Below are positions 1-8,059 of a DNA stretch of 34,349 nucleotides, piece by piece. The first letter of the stretch is position 1; every line of letters starts with the position of its first letter. The notes under the pieces are model-generated. The model made no database searches, was not told the origin of the DNA, and saw only the letters and a list, made by a program, of their open reading frames with translations. A program made the translations under genes and the position numbers. The stretch lies in contig BJOX01000218.1 in NCBI GenBank assembly GCA_009731375.1, positions 49,176 to 83,524 of the forward strand, written 5' to 3'. This DNA is from Paulinella micropora. Taxonomy: Eukaryota; Cercozoa; Imbricatea; Euglyphida.

Positions 1-103
1 TCCACACCAATCGGTGGAATAAAGGAAGTGACGGCATAGAACATTACTCTAGGAGCTTTATACCAATCAGCCCATGGAAAGGACCGATGGCCTATGTACT
101 CCC

Positions 104-107
<4 letters not shown>
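1..107 (-). mobile_element. LINE-array unit fragment (box C), cut by window edge
   Basis: This block is almost identical to 1375-1484. Both end at the same CTCCCTA and run straight into a trinucleotide repeat. At 1305-1484 the block is joined to a LINE-type 3' end, so this copy is read as the 5' start of another such unit whose 3' end lies outside the window. It contains the 10-bp palindrome ACCGATCGGT in diverged form. No coding capacity was recognised. Confidence 0.5.
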
Positions 108-201
<94 letters not shown>

Positions 202-206
202 ATAGT
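108..206. repeat. (AAT)n/(AGT)n microsatellite, tail of a LINE 3' end
   Basis: A pure AAT run changes to AGT and then abuts the conserved LINE 3' box at 207. On the minus strand this is an (ATT/ACT)n tract placed directly after the 3' end, as expected of a LINE tail. Confidence 0.85.
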
Positions 207-254
207 AGTGCTTCTCTGTCAATGGCTGATGCAAATCTGCACATGCGCCTCCAT
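207..254 (-). mobile_element. Severely 5'-truncated LINE 3' end (about 48 bp)
   Basis: Read on the minus strand this starts ATGGAGGCGCATG, then forms a TGCA-GATT-TGCA hairpin (plus positions 230-241), then CACT and the tail. The same box occurs at 1043-1090, 7865-7913 and 9717-9764, and in diverged form at the end of the long LINE. Only about 48 bp of the body is left, and it is embedded in the tail of the next unit. Inference: a dead-on-arrival insertion. Confidence 0.7.
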
Positions 255-288
255 CAGTAGTAATAGTAATAACAATAATAATATTGTA
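255..288. repeat. Degenerate AGTAAT/ATTGT repeat, tail of the unit at 289
   Basis: An imperfect run of AGT, AAT and AAC triplets ending in ATTGT repeats lies between two LINE 3' boxes, where a tail is expected. Confidence 0.6.
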
Positions 289-519
289 TTGTATTGATCT
301 GTCATGGCCCAGCCCAAGGGCCATGCGCCTCCATCCCTCGTCCCAACAGTCACAACAGTGAATGTTGGGGAGGGAAGAGTGACTCTAACCATCCCTGAAT
401 AGCTGCCCGCTCGGCGTGTCGGGTACCTTGCAGGGAATCAACTGCAAATGATTGATGTTCCCTGAGAGAGTTCCACAAGACTGGGTATAAGTAGTATGAA
501 GGTACTCAAGGGGTAGCAG

Positions 520-561
520 ACATTTCATGCGGTCTGCCAGACATTTCATGCGGTCTGCCAG
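520..561. repeat. 21-bp direct tandem duplication
   Basis: Two exact adjacent copies begin ACATTTCATG. The duplication keeps frame in the short minus-strand ORF and adds seven residues. Confidence 0.9.
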
Positions 562-693
562 CGCATGAGGACGTTTTGCGGTAAGTGTCTGGGACGCCTC
601 GAAACCCGTCACCCCTAGATCGCGGAATCTATATACCCCTTTGATCCCACGTGGTGTATGTCTTATAAAAAGAACACAAACATAGCCTCGGAA

Positions 694-762
694 CCAGTGG
701 GAAGAGGCCCAACCACCTCCTCTTCCCGTGGGGTGCCATACTGTGCATCATCCCTGCATAAT
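694..762 (-). repeat. Box A, copy 1
   Basis: The sequence GAGGCCCAACCACCTCC and its flanks match 7651-7712 with few changes. Each copy runs directly into an AAT repeat. The shared junction suggests a true element end rather than random 5' truncation. Confidence 0.75.
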
Positions 763-784
763 AATAATAATAATAATAATAATG

Positions 785-819
<35 letters not shown>

Positions 820-926
820 TGTAATAATAATAATAATAACAATAATAATAATAAATAATAAAAATAATAAAAATAATAAAAATAATAAAAATAATAATAA
901 CGATGATGATGATGATAATAACAATG

Positions 927-966
<40 letters not shown>

Positions 967-1042
967 TAATAATAATAATAATAATAATAATGGTAATAAT
1001 TTTAATTATGATAGTAATGATAATAATAATAATAATAGTAAT
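763..1042. repeat. Compound (AAT)n microsatellite with AAAAT and GATGAT interruptions
   Basis: About 280 bp of AAT triplets with interior AAAAT and GATGAT variants. It lies between box A and the LINE 3' box at 1043, in the place of a retrotransposon tail. Long apparent proteins here (poly-N, poly-I, poly-L) are translations of the repeat. Confidence 0.9.
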
Positions 1043-1088
1043 AGTGCTTCTCTGTCAATGGCTGATGCAAATCTGCACATGCGCCTCC

Positions 1089-1090
<2 letters not shown>
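1043..1090 (-). mobile_element. Severely 5'-truncated LINE 3' end (about 48 bp)
   Basis: Same box as 207-254, with the hairpin TGCA-GATT-TGCA at plus 1066-1077. It is followed at once by a further (AAT)n tract belonging to the next unit. Only the terminal 48 bp remain. Confidence 0.7.
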
Positions 1091-1178
<88 letters not shown>

Positions 1179-1240
1179 TGATCATAATAATGATAATAAT
1201 AATAATAAAAGTAATAACGATGATGATGATAATAATAATG

Positions 1241-1281
<41 letters not shown>

Positions 1282-1304
1282 AATAATACTAATACTAATA
1301 CTAA
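1091..1304. repeat. (AAT)n microsatellite, tail of the unit at 1305
   Basis: AAT triplets with GAT and CTAATA variants. The tract ends at the diverged 3' box at 1305, so on the minus strand it is that unit's 3' tail. Confidence 0.9.
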
Positions 1305-1484
1305 TAGTGTATCTCCTGCCAATTGCTGAGCCAAAAGGCCATGTGCATCCAGTCCTCCATTCCATAAGGAAAGTCTCCACACCGATCGGTGGAATAAAGG
1401 AAGTGACGGCATAGAACATTACTCTAGGAGCTTTATACCAATCAGCCCATGGAAAGGACCGATGGCCTATGTACTCCCTACTAA
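1305..1484 (-). mobile_element. Short LINE-like unit (about 180 bp) with box C
   Basis: On the minus strand the unit begins with the box C junction at 1484 and ends with GCACATG, a GCC-TTTT-GGC hairpin (plus 1330-1339) and a CACTATT end. It aligns with the other 3' boxes, including the distal TCAG and CAATTG parts. It is too short to code. Its 5' junction equals the one at 107, which argues for a defined short element or a segmental duplication. Confidence 0.55.
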
Positions 1485-1487
1485 TAC

Positions 1488-1522
<35 letters not shown>

Positions 1523-1534
1523 GTAATAATTATA

Positions 1535-1597
<63 letters not shown>

Positions 1598-1598
1598 G
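1485..1598. repeat. (CTAATA)n/(AAT)n tail of the long LINE
   Basis: A simple repeat immediately beyond the 3' end of the long minus-strand LINE. On the element's own strand it reads (ATT)n. It starts about 11 bp past the stop codon of the last LINE reading frame. Confidence 0.85.
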
Positions 1599-1609
1599 GC
1601 TTCCTCAGA

Positions 1610-2793
1610 CTATAGCATCAGATCCAGATCCTGGACATGTGCCTCCATGGGGTCACCGGGGTCAGCCGATCCCAACGCATTGTCAGAACACCAAACAGAC
1701 ATAGCAGCAACAGCAACAGCAGGGGCAGATGGGGGCTGTGAAGTGCATGAAGAGCTAGATGCGAGGGTGTTAGCTGAAGAGAAGAACTCGGAGACACTAC
1801 GCTGCGCTCCCGAACCCCTCTCTCTAGCCAGGACGTCCACACTGCGCGGACGGCCGCGCCGCGCAACATCAACGTCACTTGGGGGAGAGGGTGGGACAGA
1901 AGCTGATGGAACCTCAGTGAGGTCAATCACCTCCTCGCCCCCATCCTCCACCCCAAGCTCCTCCCTTTTACCCTCCCTAGCAGACCAACACTCAGACACA
2001 TATGATCCAAACAACACATCCAACTTTGGAGGGGGACGCAACGCTGTAACCCCTAACAACGCAGCAAGCCTAAAGTTACTGCGGAAGCGCGACTTCCCCT
2101 GAAAAAGCTTACAAAACAATCGTGATTGATCCACAGGCGACATATCATCCCAACCCTGCCGCACAGAGCCCTCCCGCTCCCGCCCAAGCAACACATCCTC
2201 CACCACAACCTCACCGCCTACGACCTCACCACCCTCCTCACTCCCTCCATCCCCCTCAGCACCCCCCACAGCCATGCCACCGAGCCTCTGCATACTCAGC
2301 AACAGCTGCTTACGTCTCCCCTCATGCATGGGGCAATCCCATAAGAAGTGCGCAAGGGACTCATTGACATCATCATGACAACAGAAGCAGCGAGGGGACA
2401 TGCCACTGACCAACTTGCTGCGGTACAACCGAAGGCGGTTGTTGCAGCTGAGCAACCTTCTCCGAAGCAGATTATAATGCGCATCATCAAGGGCTACCCA
2501 TCTTGGGAACTCCTTAGTTCCAAAGACTTGTCTTAGGATGACTCGCAGGCCATCAGTAAGATCGCTGCCTGCCTCTCGCTTGTCCCACATCAGTTGCTGC
2601 ACCATCTTGACGTCCTGCTGAAGGGCCCACTTGTCCACAGTCGAACACCAACCCTCGAGGTCCTTCTCTGAGCTATTTAGGAGCTCCTGAAGCCCTTGTT
2701 GTAGATCCATTGAGTCCCTGATAGCGCCTTCGGCCTCCGCAGTCCAGTCGAATTTGACTTGATATGCGATGACAGGAAATCGCTCCTCGGTAG
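1610..2793 (-). pseudogene. LINE polyprotein C-terminal part (frameshifted), CCHC motif
   Basis: This frame continues the LINE protein after a shift near 2790. The upstream frame stays open to 2677, but this one carries the better protein-like sequence. A zinc-knuckle-like motif C-x2-C-x9-H-x4-C (residue string RCFCC, then AHFLWDC) lies at about 2389-2335. LINE proteins commonly have such a CCHC motif after the RT, and it is thought to bind nucleic acid. Beyond it come an acidic glycine-rich stretch and a serine/proline-rich tail (DLTEVPSASVPPSPPS). The stop at 1610 lies only about 11 bp before the (ATT)n tail, so there is almost no 3' UTR and the 3' hairpin lies inside the coding frame. An open frame also runs upstream to 2881 but is out of register there. 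Confidence 0.7.
1623..1635 (-). promoter_or_regulatory. 3'-terminal hairpin of the long LINE
   Basis: TCCAG-ATC-CTGGA forms a perfect 5-bp stem with a 3-nt loop. It lies between the conserved GGAGGCACATG and the tail. The same position is a hairpin of different sequence in the five other 3' ends of the region. In some LINEs such a terminal stem-loop is bound by the reverse transcriptase to start target-primed synthesis; that role is inferred here. Confidence 0.55.
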
Positions 2794-3162
2794 AGCACGC
2801 AGCCGTCCATAGAACTTCAGTTGCGCCACCCGCCGCAAACGCTCCGCACTCAAAGAGCGCGCCAGAAAGAGTGTAATCCACTTGCTTGTCTTAGGGCTGA
2901 TGCCGAGAATCATCCTCATGGGGCGCAGCATTGCTGCCTCCAGCTTGGTGAGCTGCGATACGGGGGCACGCCAGACATCGAAGGCGTACTTCAGCTTGGC
3001 TCCCACAAGTTGATTCCAGCACATGAGACGATACCTAGCTTGTATCTCATCTGCACACCACAAAGAGTACCAACCTGCGGTGGCGACTTCAGTGACACGC
3101 GTAGCCCGCAGGGCCTGCTCCTTCCACTTCAGGTCGTCGGTGATAACCACTCCAGTACTTGT
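2677..3162 (-). pseudogene. LINE polyprotein, post-RT segment after an in-frame stop
   Basis: This continues in the same frame as the 6720-3163 ORF after one TAA at 3163-3165. The first residues, GVVITDDLKWKEQ, match the segment that follows the RT palm in many LINEs (the YLG-hTITDDLKW type motif), so translation should run through. The stop stands where a tyrosine codon is usual, consistent with one TAC to TAA change. It goes on with the helical post-RT region (MLRPMRMILGISPKTSKW). The frame to about 2793 looks real. Residues from there to 2677 are probably the wrong frame after a 1-nt indel. Confidence 0.75.
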
Positions 3163-6100
3163 TTACTGACTGGTGACACAAAGTTTCTGGCCGCGAAACC
3201 ACACCACGGGCTCACCTCGCTCCCTGATACTTGGTCGTTTCGCCTTGCTCGACGTGTAAATGGGCATGGTTTCCGTCTTGTCGGGCTTCAAGTTGACTTC
3301 CAGCCGGTAATCTTCCGCGAACTTGGCCACAACATTGACCATCTTCTGGAGCTCGGTGCGACTGTGAGCGATGAGGGCCACGTCGTCCGCGTATAGAAGT
3401 GCCTTGATGTCGTTCAGCCGCTTCACATCCGTGATCTTGAGGGCACTCGCCAGCCGATCACACAGCTCATCCATAAAGACGTTGAAGAGTGTGGGAGAGA
3501 GAGGGGACCCCTGTTGGACGCCTACACCCTCCAGTACTTCGGGGGTGAGTGCTCCATCAACTAGCACTTGCGACGAAGTCTGCTCGTAGCACCTGCGTAG
3601 CGTGCGCCAGAACTTGCCCCTTACACCCAGCTTCCAGAGCCTCTCAAATAGGCCATCTCTCCAAACAGACGGGAAAGCCTTGCGTAGATCGACGAACAGG
3701 ACATACGACTCCCGCTTCTGCTGCTGACGCCCCTTCAACCTCTGCCAAAGGGTAAAGACCTGATCCGTAGTGCGACGCCCCGGGCGGAAGCCTCCCTGCT
3801 CTGGACGTAGCTTATCCGGGCCATCCACGAAGAGCGTTAGACGAGTAGCTAATAAGGACAGATACAGCTTACCAAGGCAACTAATAATCGAGATATCCCT
3901 CCAGTTGTCAGGATCCGTAGGATCCCCACCCTTGGGGATATTGACGATGATTCCCTTGCCCCAAGCTTTTGGAGTCCTCTCGGCTTCTCGAATCCAGTTG
4001 AAGTACTGCGTTAAGTAGCCATTGATGTAGGCGCCGCCATACTTGAGCATCTCGTTCTTCACTTTGTCCTCGCCACAAGCTTTGTGGTTATTCAGGGCAC
4101 GTTGCCTTGCAAGGACCTCCTCTTGCGTGAACGGCTTGTCCAGCTCTTCGCAAGTGTCTTCACCTACTTCGTGCTCCTTCATAGCCCGGGCCACCTCATC
4201 TCTGAAGCGATCGTTCCAGTGGAACTGCCGCTTAGCTTCGGCTTCCTCCCACTCCAGCGAGCCTGCTTCTGCACAGCACTCCACCACAACAGCCGCACTT
4301 GCCGGATTTTCCCGTGGCTTCACCGAATTTTTCCGAAATTCCTCCCACCGAGCGACCTTTTCCGGCAGCGTACACGCCAGTGAGCCATCCTCCCTTTGCA
4401 CCGGCGCGGAGACCTTCGTTCTGCGTGCCCCGCCAAGCCGCTTCGCGAGTAGCCAAAAGCGCTTTGAGGATTGCTCGCGTTGACATTTGACCGCTTCTTC
4501 CTGCACTTGCTTGAAGGAGGCGGACTTCTTGGCCCGAGTTGCCTTCCGAATTTGCTTGCGGAGCCGTAGCCAATTCAGACGGGCTTCCGCATTCGATTCA
4601 TCCCTCCTGTATGCTGCGTAGGCCTCCCGGCGCTGCTGAATGAGCTCCTTTAGCTCCCCGTCGAACCAATTGTTGGTGAAACGGGGTCGTATACATCTGG
4701 AGCCAAGGACCCGGTGCGCCGCCATTCGGAAGGACTGCGCCACTCGCTCGGTGACGTCATCTACCACCCGTTGGCTGTCGGCACCACCCGATAGGTCAAG
4801 CTCAGGCAGCTGATGCACTCCAAGCTTCTGTAGGCAATGCTGGAATACGTCATCGAACTTGTCGCGTAGATAATCCAGCGCTTGCTTCGCAGCGTGATCA
4901 TTACCCGAGACACCAGCACCAATAAGCTTATCAACACGAAAGGACCTGTAAGGTTTCGCAGCCCGCTTTGGCCGGCGCTGGCCGCTCCACGTCAGTTCGG
5001 CCCATACTGCCTTGTGGTCCGTATCAAGATCATCTTCGCATACTCCGAACTTTGCTCCAGATGCCAAGCCAGGCGACGCGCAGATGTAATCGAGGAGGTG
5101 CTTGCCTGTGCCCATGCCGCGCTGCTCACGCCGGGACCACCAGTAGGACCCTTCCACTGGGCACGAGAAGCCGCTCAGATTTCGCAGGCCCGTAGCGACG
5201 AGGACAGCCGCGAGTCTCTTGCCGTTCTCCGAACGTACCGGTGCTCCCTTATCATCGACCTCCCCGTGCTGACCGACGATGCCCTCCTCTTTTCGGCTGC
5301 ATGCCGGCCCGAGCTTCGCGTTGGCATCCGCCACCGTGACCACAAGACCTTTGGCTCCAAAAAAAGCTATAGCTGCCTGCCAGGCCGCATACGCCTCTGA
5401 CGACTCTTCTTCCTGCGTTTCCTGGGGAAAGTAGCCGTTGCCCACATAGATATCCTGAGCGCCGGTAACACCCGAGGCGATACGCAGCCACACTTGCTGC
5501 CGGTGGTCGACGGGGGCTGACACCAGGTTGCAATACGGACCAAGGAAGTTAGCCACCGCGAATAGAACCCCACCCTTGCAGCGATTTTTCTCGCTGACCT
5601 CCGCAGGTTTTCCAAAAATCCGGAATCCATCCAGGCTGCATTTGGAAAGTTGCTTCTTGCCCATGCGGTGCTCCTGAGCCCCGATGACTAGCCAGCCCTC
5701 GTGCTTGTAGAATGATGCCCATTCCGCCGTGCCTACGTTGTCGTATCCCGTTTTACCCTGCCAGTTGTGACTCGCGACGAGTAGCTTGAAGCCGGTATCG
5801 AACTGCTTGGAGCGGTGCTTCTTGGCTCGTTTCCGGACCCGACGGCCGCGCTTGGCTTCCGCCCTCGTGCTGCCCCCCTCTGCAGGTGCTTGCGCAGGTT
5901 GGTCCCCCACTGCACTGGCCGCCGAATGCAGGGGCACCACATGCACATCAGCACACTCAGACACACACTTAGGTGCATCGGCAGCCAATTCCGAAGACAC
6001 CACCTGCACATCATCGACACATTCTTCATGCAGAGGCAAGACGCGATATCCCGTCGCAGCTTCCTCCTTCCGGACCGCCGCTTCCCCACGCAGATGGATG

Positions 6101-6720
6101 CGAATAAGCCTTCGGACACGTTCCCTGTCCCTGAACCTGCGCCCAAGGGCCACATTGACCCCTCTGCCGAAGAATTTGAGATGTTTGAGTTGCTGCAACG
6201 CCGTCTGCCTGCTGTCATCGTCCTCGTAGACCAGCTCCAGGTGACGAGACATTCGCTGGCCTTGCCACTCCATTACCGGGACCACCAGACCAAGACCGCT
6301 CATTTTGGAGGCGATCTCCTGTAGATTGGCGCGTTCTGAGAGCCCCCAGACAATCAGATTACGCCCGTCCTTGTCGTACCGATCTACCCGCCGGTACCGT
6401 CGAGGCGGCGGTGCCATCTGCCATATAGCGCCGCTCGCCTTATGTTGAAGCGCCGACCCGTGTGCCAGGTTTGGGGAGGAAGGATGAGGCGCAGCTAAGA
6501 TAGCCTCTCCACGTGGTTCAGGAATTCCGTCATATACGCGAGCCCTCATCCTCCCATCCTGGGACATCGGGCCAGAGCCCGTCGAAGAGGCATTCCCACG
6601 GGGATTGTCCAGGTCTTCGGCGATTCTACCTTGTCCCATAAGGGCCACAGTGGTAGCTCCGTGCTTCGCGTATTTGTAATCCATTGAGAGTAGTAGACGG
6701 CCAATGTCGCTGGCCATCAC
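3163..6720 (-). CDS. LINE polyprotein: RNA-binding-like region, APE endonuclease, reverse transcriptase
   Basis: A 1185-residue frame from ATG at 6720. Residues about 118-215 (NLIVWGL; later FFGRGVNVALGRRFRDRERV) resemble the RRM-like ORF1-type nucleic-acid-binding domain of LINEs, fused in frame. A basic stretch at 290-305 (GRRVRKRAKKHRSK) could be a nuclear signal. Residues about 311-580 are an APE-type endonuclease: ASHNWQG, GAQEHR, VADANAK, LLDYICAS and the catalytic TDH at 567-569. The RT runs about 880-1150: PKGGDPTDPDNWRDISI, FRPGRRTTDQ, FVDLRKAF, QQGSPLSPTLFN, and the active site YADD at 1110-1113. All catalytic residues that can be judged are present. The endonuclease would nick the target and the RT would copy element RNA from the nick. 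The frame ends at a TAA after CVTSQ that looks like a nonsense mutation, since motif continuity resumes directly behind it. No separate upstream ORF1 was found. Confidence 0.92.
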   Translation of the reverse strand: MMASDIGRLLLSMDYKYAKHGATTVALMGQGRIAEDLDNPRGNASSTGSGPMSQDGRMRARVYDGIPEPRGEAILAAPHPSSPNLAHGSALQHKASGAIWQMAPPPRRYRRVDRYDKDGRNLIVWGLSERANLQEIASKMSGLGLVVPVMEWQGQRMSRHLELVYEDDDSRQTALQQLKHLKFFGRGVNVALGRRFRDRERVRRLIRIHLRGEAAVRKEEAATGYRVLPLHEECVDDVQVVSSELAADAPKCVSECADVHVVPLHSAASAVGDQPAQAPAEGGSTRAEAKRGRRVRKRAKKHRSKQFDTGFKLLVASHNWQGKTGYDNVGTAEWASFYKHEGWLVIGAQEHRMGKKQLSKCSLDGFRIFGKPAEVSEKNRCKGGVLFAVANFLGPYCNLVSAPVDHRQQVWLRIASGVTGAQDIYVGNGYFPQETQEEESSEAYAAWQAAIAFFGAKGLVVTVADANAKLGPACSRKEEGIVGQHGEVDDKGAPVRSENGKRLAAVLVATGLRNLSGFSCPVEGSYWWSRREQRGMGTGKHLLDYICASPGLASGAKFGVCEDDLDTDHKAVWAELTWSGQRRPKRAAKPYRSFRVDKLIGAGVSGNDHAAKQALDYLRDKFDDVFQHCLQKLGVHQLPELDLSGGADSQRVVDDVTERVAQSFRMAAHRVLGSRCIRPRFTNNWFDGELKELIQQRREAYAAYRRDESNAEARLNWLRLRKQIRKATRAKKSASFKQVQEEAVKCQREQSSKRFWLLAKRLGGARRTKVSAPVQREDGSLACTLPEKVARWEEFRKNSVKPRENPASAAVVVECCAEAGSLEWEEAEAKRQFHWNDRFRDEVARAMKEHEVGEDTCEELDKPFTQEEVLARQRALNNHKACGEDKVKNEMLKYGGAYINGYLTQYFNWIREAERTPKAWGKGIIVNIPKGGDPTDPDNWRDISIISCLGKLYLSLLATRLTLFVDGPDKLRPEQGGFRPGRRTTDQVFTLWQRLKGRQQQKRESYVLFVDLRKAFPSVWRDGLFERLWKLGVRGKFWRTLRRCYEQTSSQVLVDGALTPEVLEGVGVQQGSPLSPTLFNVFMDELCDRLASALKITDVKRLNDIKALLYADDVALIAHSRTELQKMVNVVAKFAEDYRLEVNLKPDKTETMPIYTSSKAKRPSIRERGEPVVWFRGQKLCVTSQ

Positions 6721-7293
6721 CGCCGCGCCTCTTTACGCCGAGGAAAGCGCCCGTCCATGCAAATAGCATCGGCGGTATCTGCAACACACACTACACGCAT
6801 TTCCGCCGTTGTCACTGGACGCTGCCGCGTCGCTTCGTGCCCTTGGGCGCCCGCCAGCACCCCCAGCGTCACCAGAACCTGCCTCACGCACTGCACACAC
6901 TCTCCATCGCATCGCCAACGCCTCTACTCTCATGCGTTATGGACTTTCAGCTGCTCCTAACAATACACATCATGAGGTACGGGTGTCCCCGAGTGGAGCC
7001 AGATCGGACGGCGTGCCGCTGAAACTCCTTCCCCCACGTGGGTATAGAAGGCGCGAACCTAGCGGTACCTATAGGGTCTTACAGACAAGTATAGTAATCC
7101 CAGCCGAAGCTGCTCAGTTAGAAATGCAACGGTGGAGGGTGTGAATGCATGGGGCAAGGCACGGCAACGCAGCAAGGCACTGGCAAGGCATTGGGACCGA
7201 CTGAAGCCCCTCTCCAACGTGCGCTCATCATGTGTTCCAGTTAGGCAACCCCGAAGAAGCGAAGATAGGGAGGAGACAAAACCCAGATAGGAT

Positions 7294-7381
7294 GAAGATA
7301 GGATTAACATGAAGCCGAAATGGAGCCGAGTTGGAACAGGTCAACTCAGCCCCATCTCGGCTCAATGTGAATCCTATCTTC
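7294..7381. repeat. Imperfect inverted repeat, about 31-bp arms
   Basis: GAAGATAGGATT at 7294 pairs exactly with AATCCTATCTTC ending at 7381. Pairing goes on with a few mismatches through GCCGAAATGG and CCATCTCGGC. The spacer is about 26 bp. Transcribed, it would form a strong hairpin. Confidence 0.85.
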
Positions 7382-7453
7382 AACCCATCTCGGTACTGTT
7401 TCCTCCGAATGCTCACCTCAACAAGATCACCAAACCGGAACTGGAAGCCCCCA

Positions 7454-7596
7454 GGCATTTACTCGGCAGGAAATTCGGCGAAAATGGGCTAACCAGGAAA
7501 CCAGACCCAAACCAACAGCCAAGAAAAACGAGCCAACCAACAATCCAACAGACAACCCCACAACCTGCCTGGCCGAACCCCTACCGAGTAAATGCC
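7454..7596. repeat. Inverted repeat, about 25-bp arms, 143-bp span
   Basis: GGCATTTACTCGG at 7454 is the exact complement of CCGAGTAAATGCC ending at 7596. The match continues inward to TTCGGC and GCCGAA with few mismatches. The 143-bp span with terminal inverted repeats resembles a very small MITE, but no clear target duplication is visible. Confidence 0.8.
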
Positions 7597-7619
7597 CAGT
7601 TGAGAGTTGCGCATATCCC

Positions 7620-7646
7620 GGTGACCGCCCTCCCCAAGCGGTCACC
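7620..7646. repeat. Perfect 9-bp hairpin
   Basis: GGTGACCGC (7620-7628) and GCGGTCACC (7638-7646) are perfect inverted repeats around a 9-nt loop, directly before box A. Confidence 0.9.
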
Positions 7647-7650
7647 TTCG

Positions 7651-7708
7651 TGGGGAGAGGCCCAACCACCTCCTCTTCCCATGGAGTGCCATCTTGTGCA
7701 CCCCTCCA

Positions 7709-7712
<4 letters not shown>
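7651..7712 (-). repeat. Box A, copy 2
   Basis: Matches 694-762 and, like it, runs straight into an AAT repeat. It is taken as the 5' edge of the long LINE because of the shared junction. Confidence 0.7.
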
Positions 7713-7764
<52 letters not shown>

Positions 7765-7789
7765 GTAGTAATAATAATAATAATAATAA

Positions 7790-7821
<32 letters not shown>

Positions 7822-7864
7822 ATAGTAATAATAATAATTTTAATAATAATAATAATAATAATAA
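7713..7864. repeat. (AAT)n/(AGT)n microsatellite, LINE tail
   Basis: AAT triplets with AGT runs, ending at the LINE 3' box at 7865. It is the tail of the next unit in the head-to-tail array. Confidence 0.88.
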
Positions 7865-7913
7865 TAGTGCTTCTCTGTCAATGGCTGATGCATTTCTGCA
7901 CATGCGCCTCCAT
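7865..7913 (-). mobile_element. LINE 3' end copy
   Basis: Minus-strand ATGGAGGCGCATG, then a TGCA-GAAA-TGCA hairpin with a GNRA-type loop (plus 7889-7900), then CACTATT and the tail. Nearly identical to 9717-9764. How far the body goes beyond 7913 cannot be told, since 7914-7989 matches nothing else in the window. Confidence 0.7.
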
Positions 7914-7989
7914 CGTCTCACCCGTGAGGGGAGTACGAAGAATTGACGATAGGCTCTAATGACACCCCCGCAAGGGCAGTTCCAACACT

Positions 7990-8059
7990 TCCAGACGGGC
8001 CGGTATGTTCAATGAAAATACTGGTCCAGACGGATCGGTATGTTCAATGAAAATACTGG
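7990..8059. repeat. 35-bp tandem duplication
   Basis: Two adjacent copies beginning TCCAGACGG differ at two bases. The second ends in CTGG, which merges with the tRNA-complement-like sequence that follows. Confidence 0.88.

Larger units (their letters stand above)
289..762 (-). mobile_element. Short non-autonomous LINE-like unit
   Basis: The 3' end (minus strand) carries GGAGGCG followed by a perfect 8-bp hairpin, CATGGCCC/GGGCCATG (plus 303-310 and 318-325). The 5' end, 694-762, matches 7651-7712 next to the long LINE (box A). A 75-codon minus-strand reading frame at 385-612 is not recognised. Inference: the unit keeps 5' and 3' ends of the family but lacks the coding body, so it would depend on proteins supplied in trans. 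It might instead be a chance junction of two truncated copies. Confidence 0.5.
6721..7650 (-). other. Region 5' of the LINE ORF: possible leader, no gene seen
   Basis: No convincing coding frame on either strand. The part next to the ORF (6721-7022) is GC-rich. The distal half (7294-7646) holds three inverted repeats. It could be a structured 5' UTR with an internal promoter, as LINEs often have, but no promoter motif was identified. Confidence 0.4.
1599..7712 (-). mobile_element. Long LINE (non-LTR) retrotransposon, decayed
   Basis: The order on the minus strand is: possible 5' leader (7712-6721), single long ORF with RNA-binding-like, endonuclease and reverse transcriptase regions (6720-3163), continuation after an in-frame stop (3162 to about 2793), frameshifted C-terminal part with a CCHC motif (to 1610), 3' hairpin, then an (ATT)n tail. 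There are no LTRs. The 5' limit is uncertain. It is placed at box A because the same box forms the 5' edge of the short unit at 289-762, but 6721-7650 could hold unrelated insertions. The APE endonuclease plus YADD reverse transcriptase arrangement is that of L1/I/Jockey-like LINEs. The clade cannot be set by eye. This copy needs two corrections to be open, so it is probably inactive or has sequence errors. Confidence 0.85.

Noticed and set aside
94-1704. Long poly-N, poly-I, poly-Y, poly-L and poly-V reading frames
   Set aside because: They are six-frame translations of AAT and AGT microsatellites, with matching frames on both strands.
1610-2100. Plus-strand frame of 151 codons opposite the LINE C-terminus
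   Set aside because: Shadow of the minus-strand LINE frame; low-complexity composition and no independent signal.
7309-7959. 216-codon plus-strand frame
   Set aside because: It runs through inverted repeats, a microsatellite and a LINE 3' box; no protein-like region.
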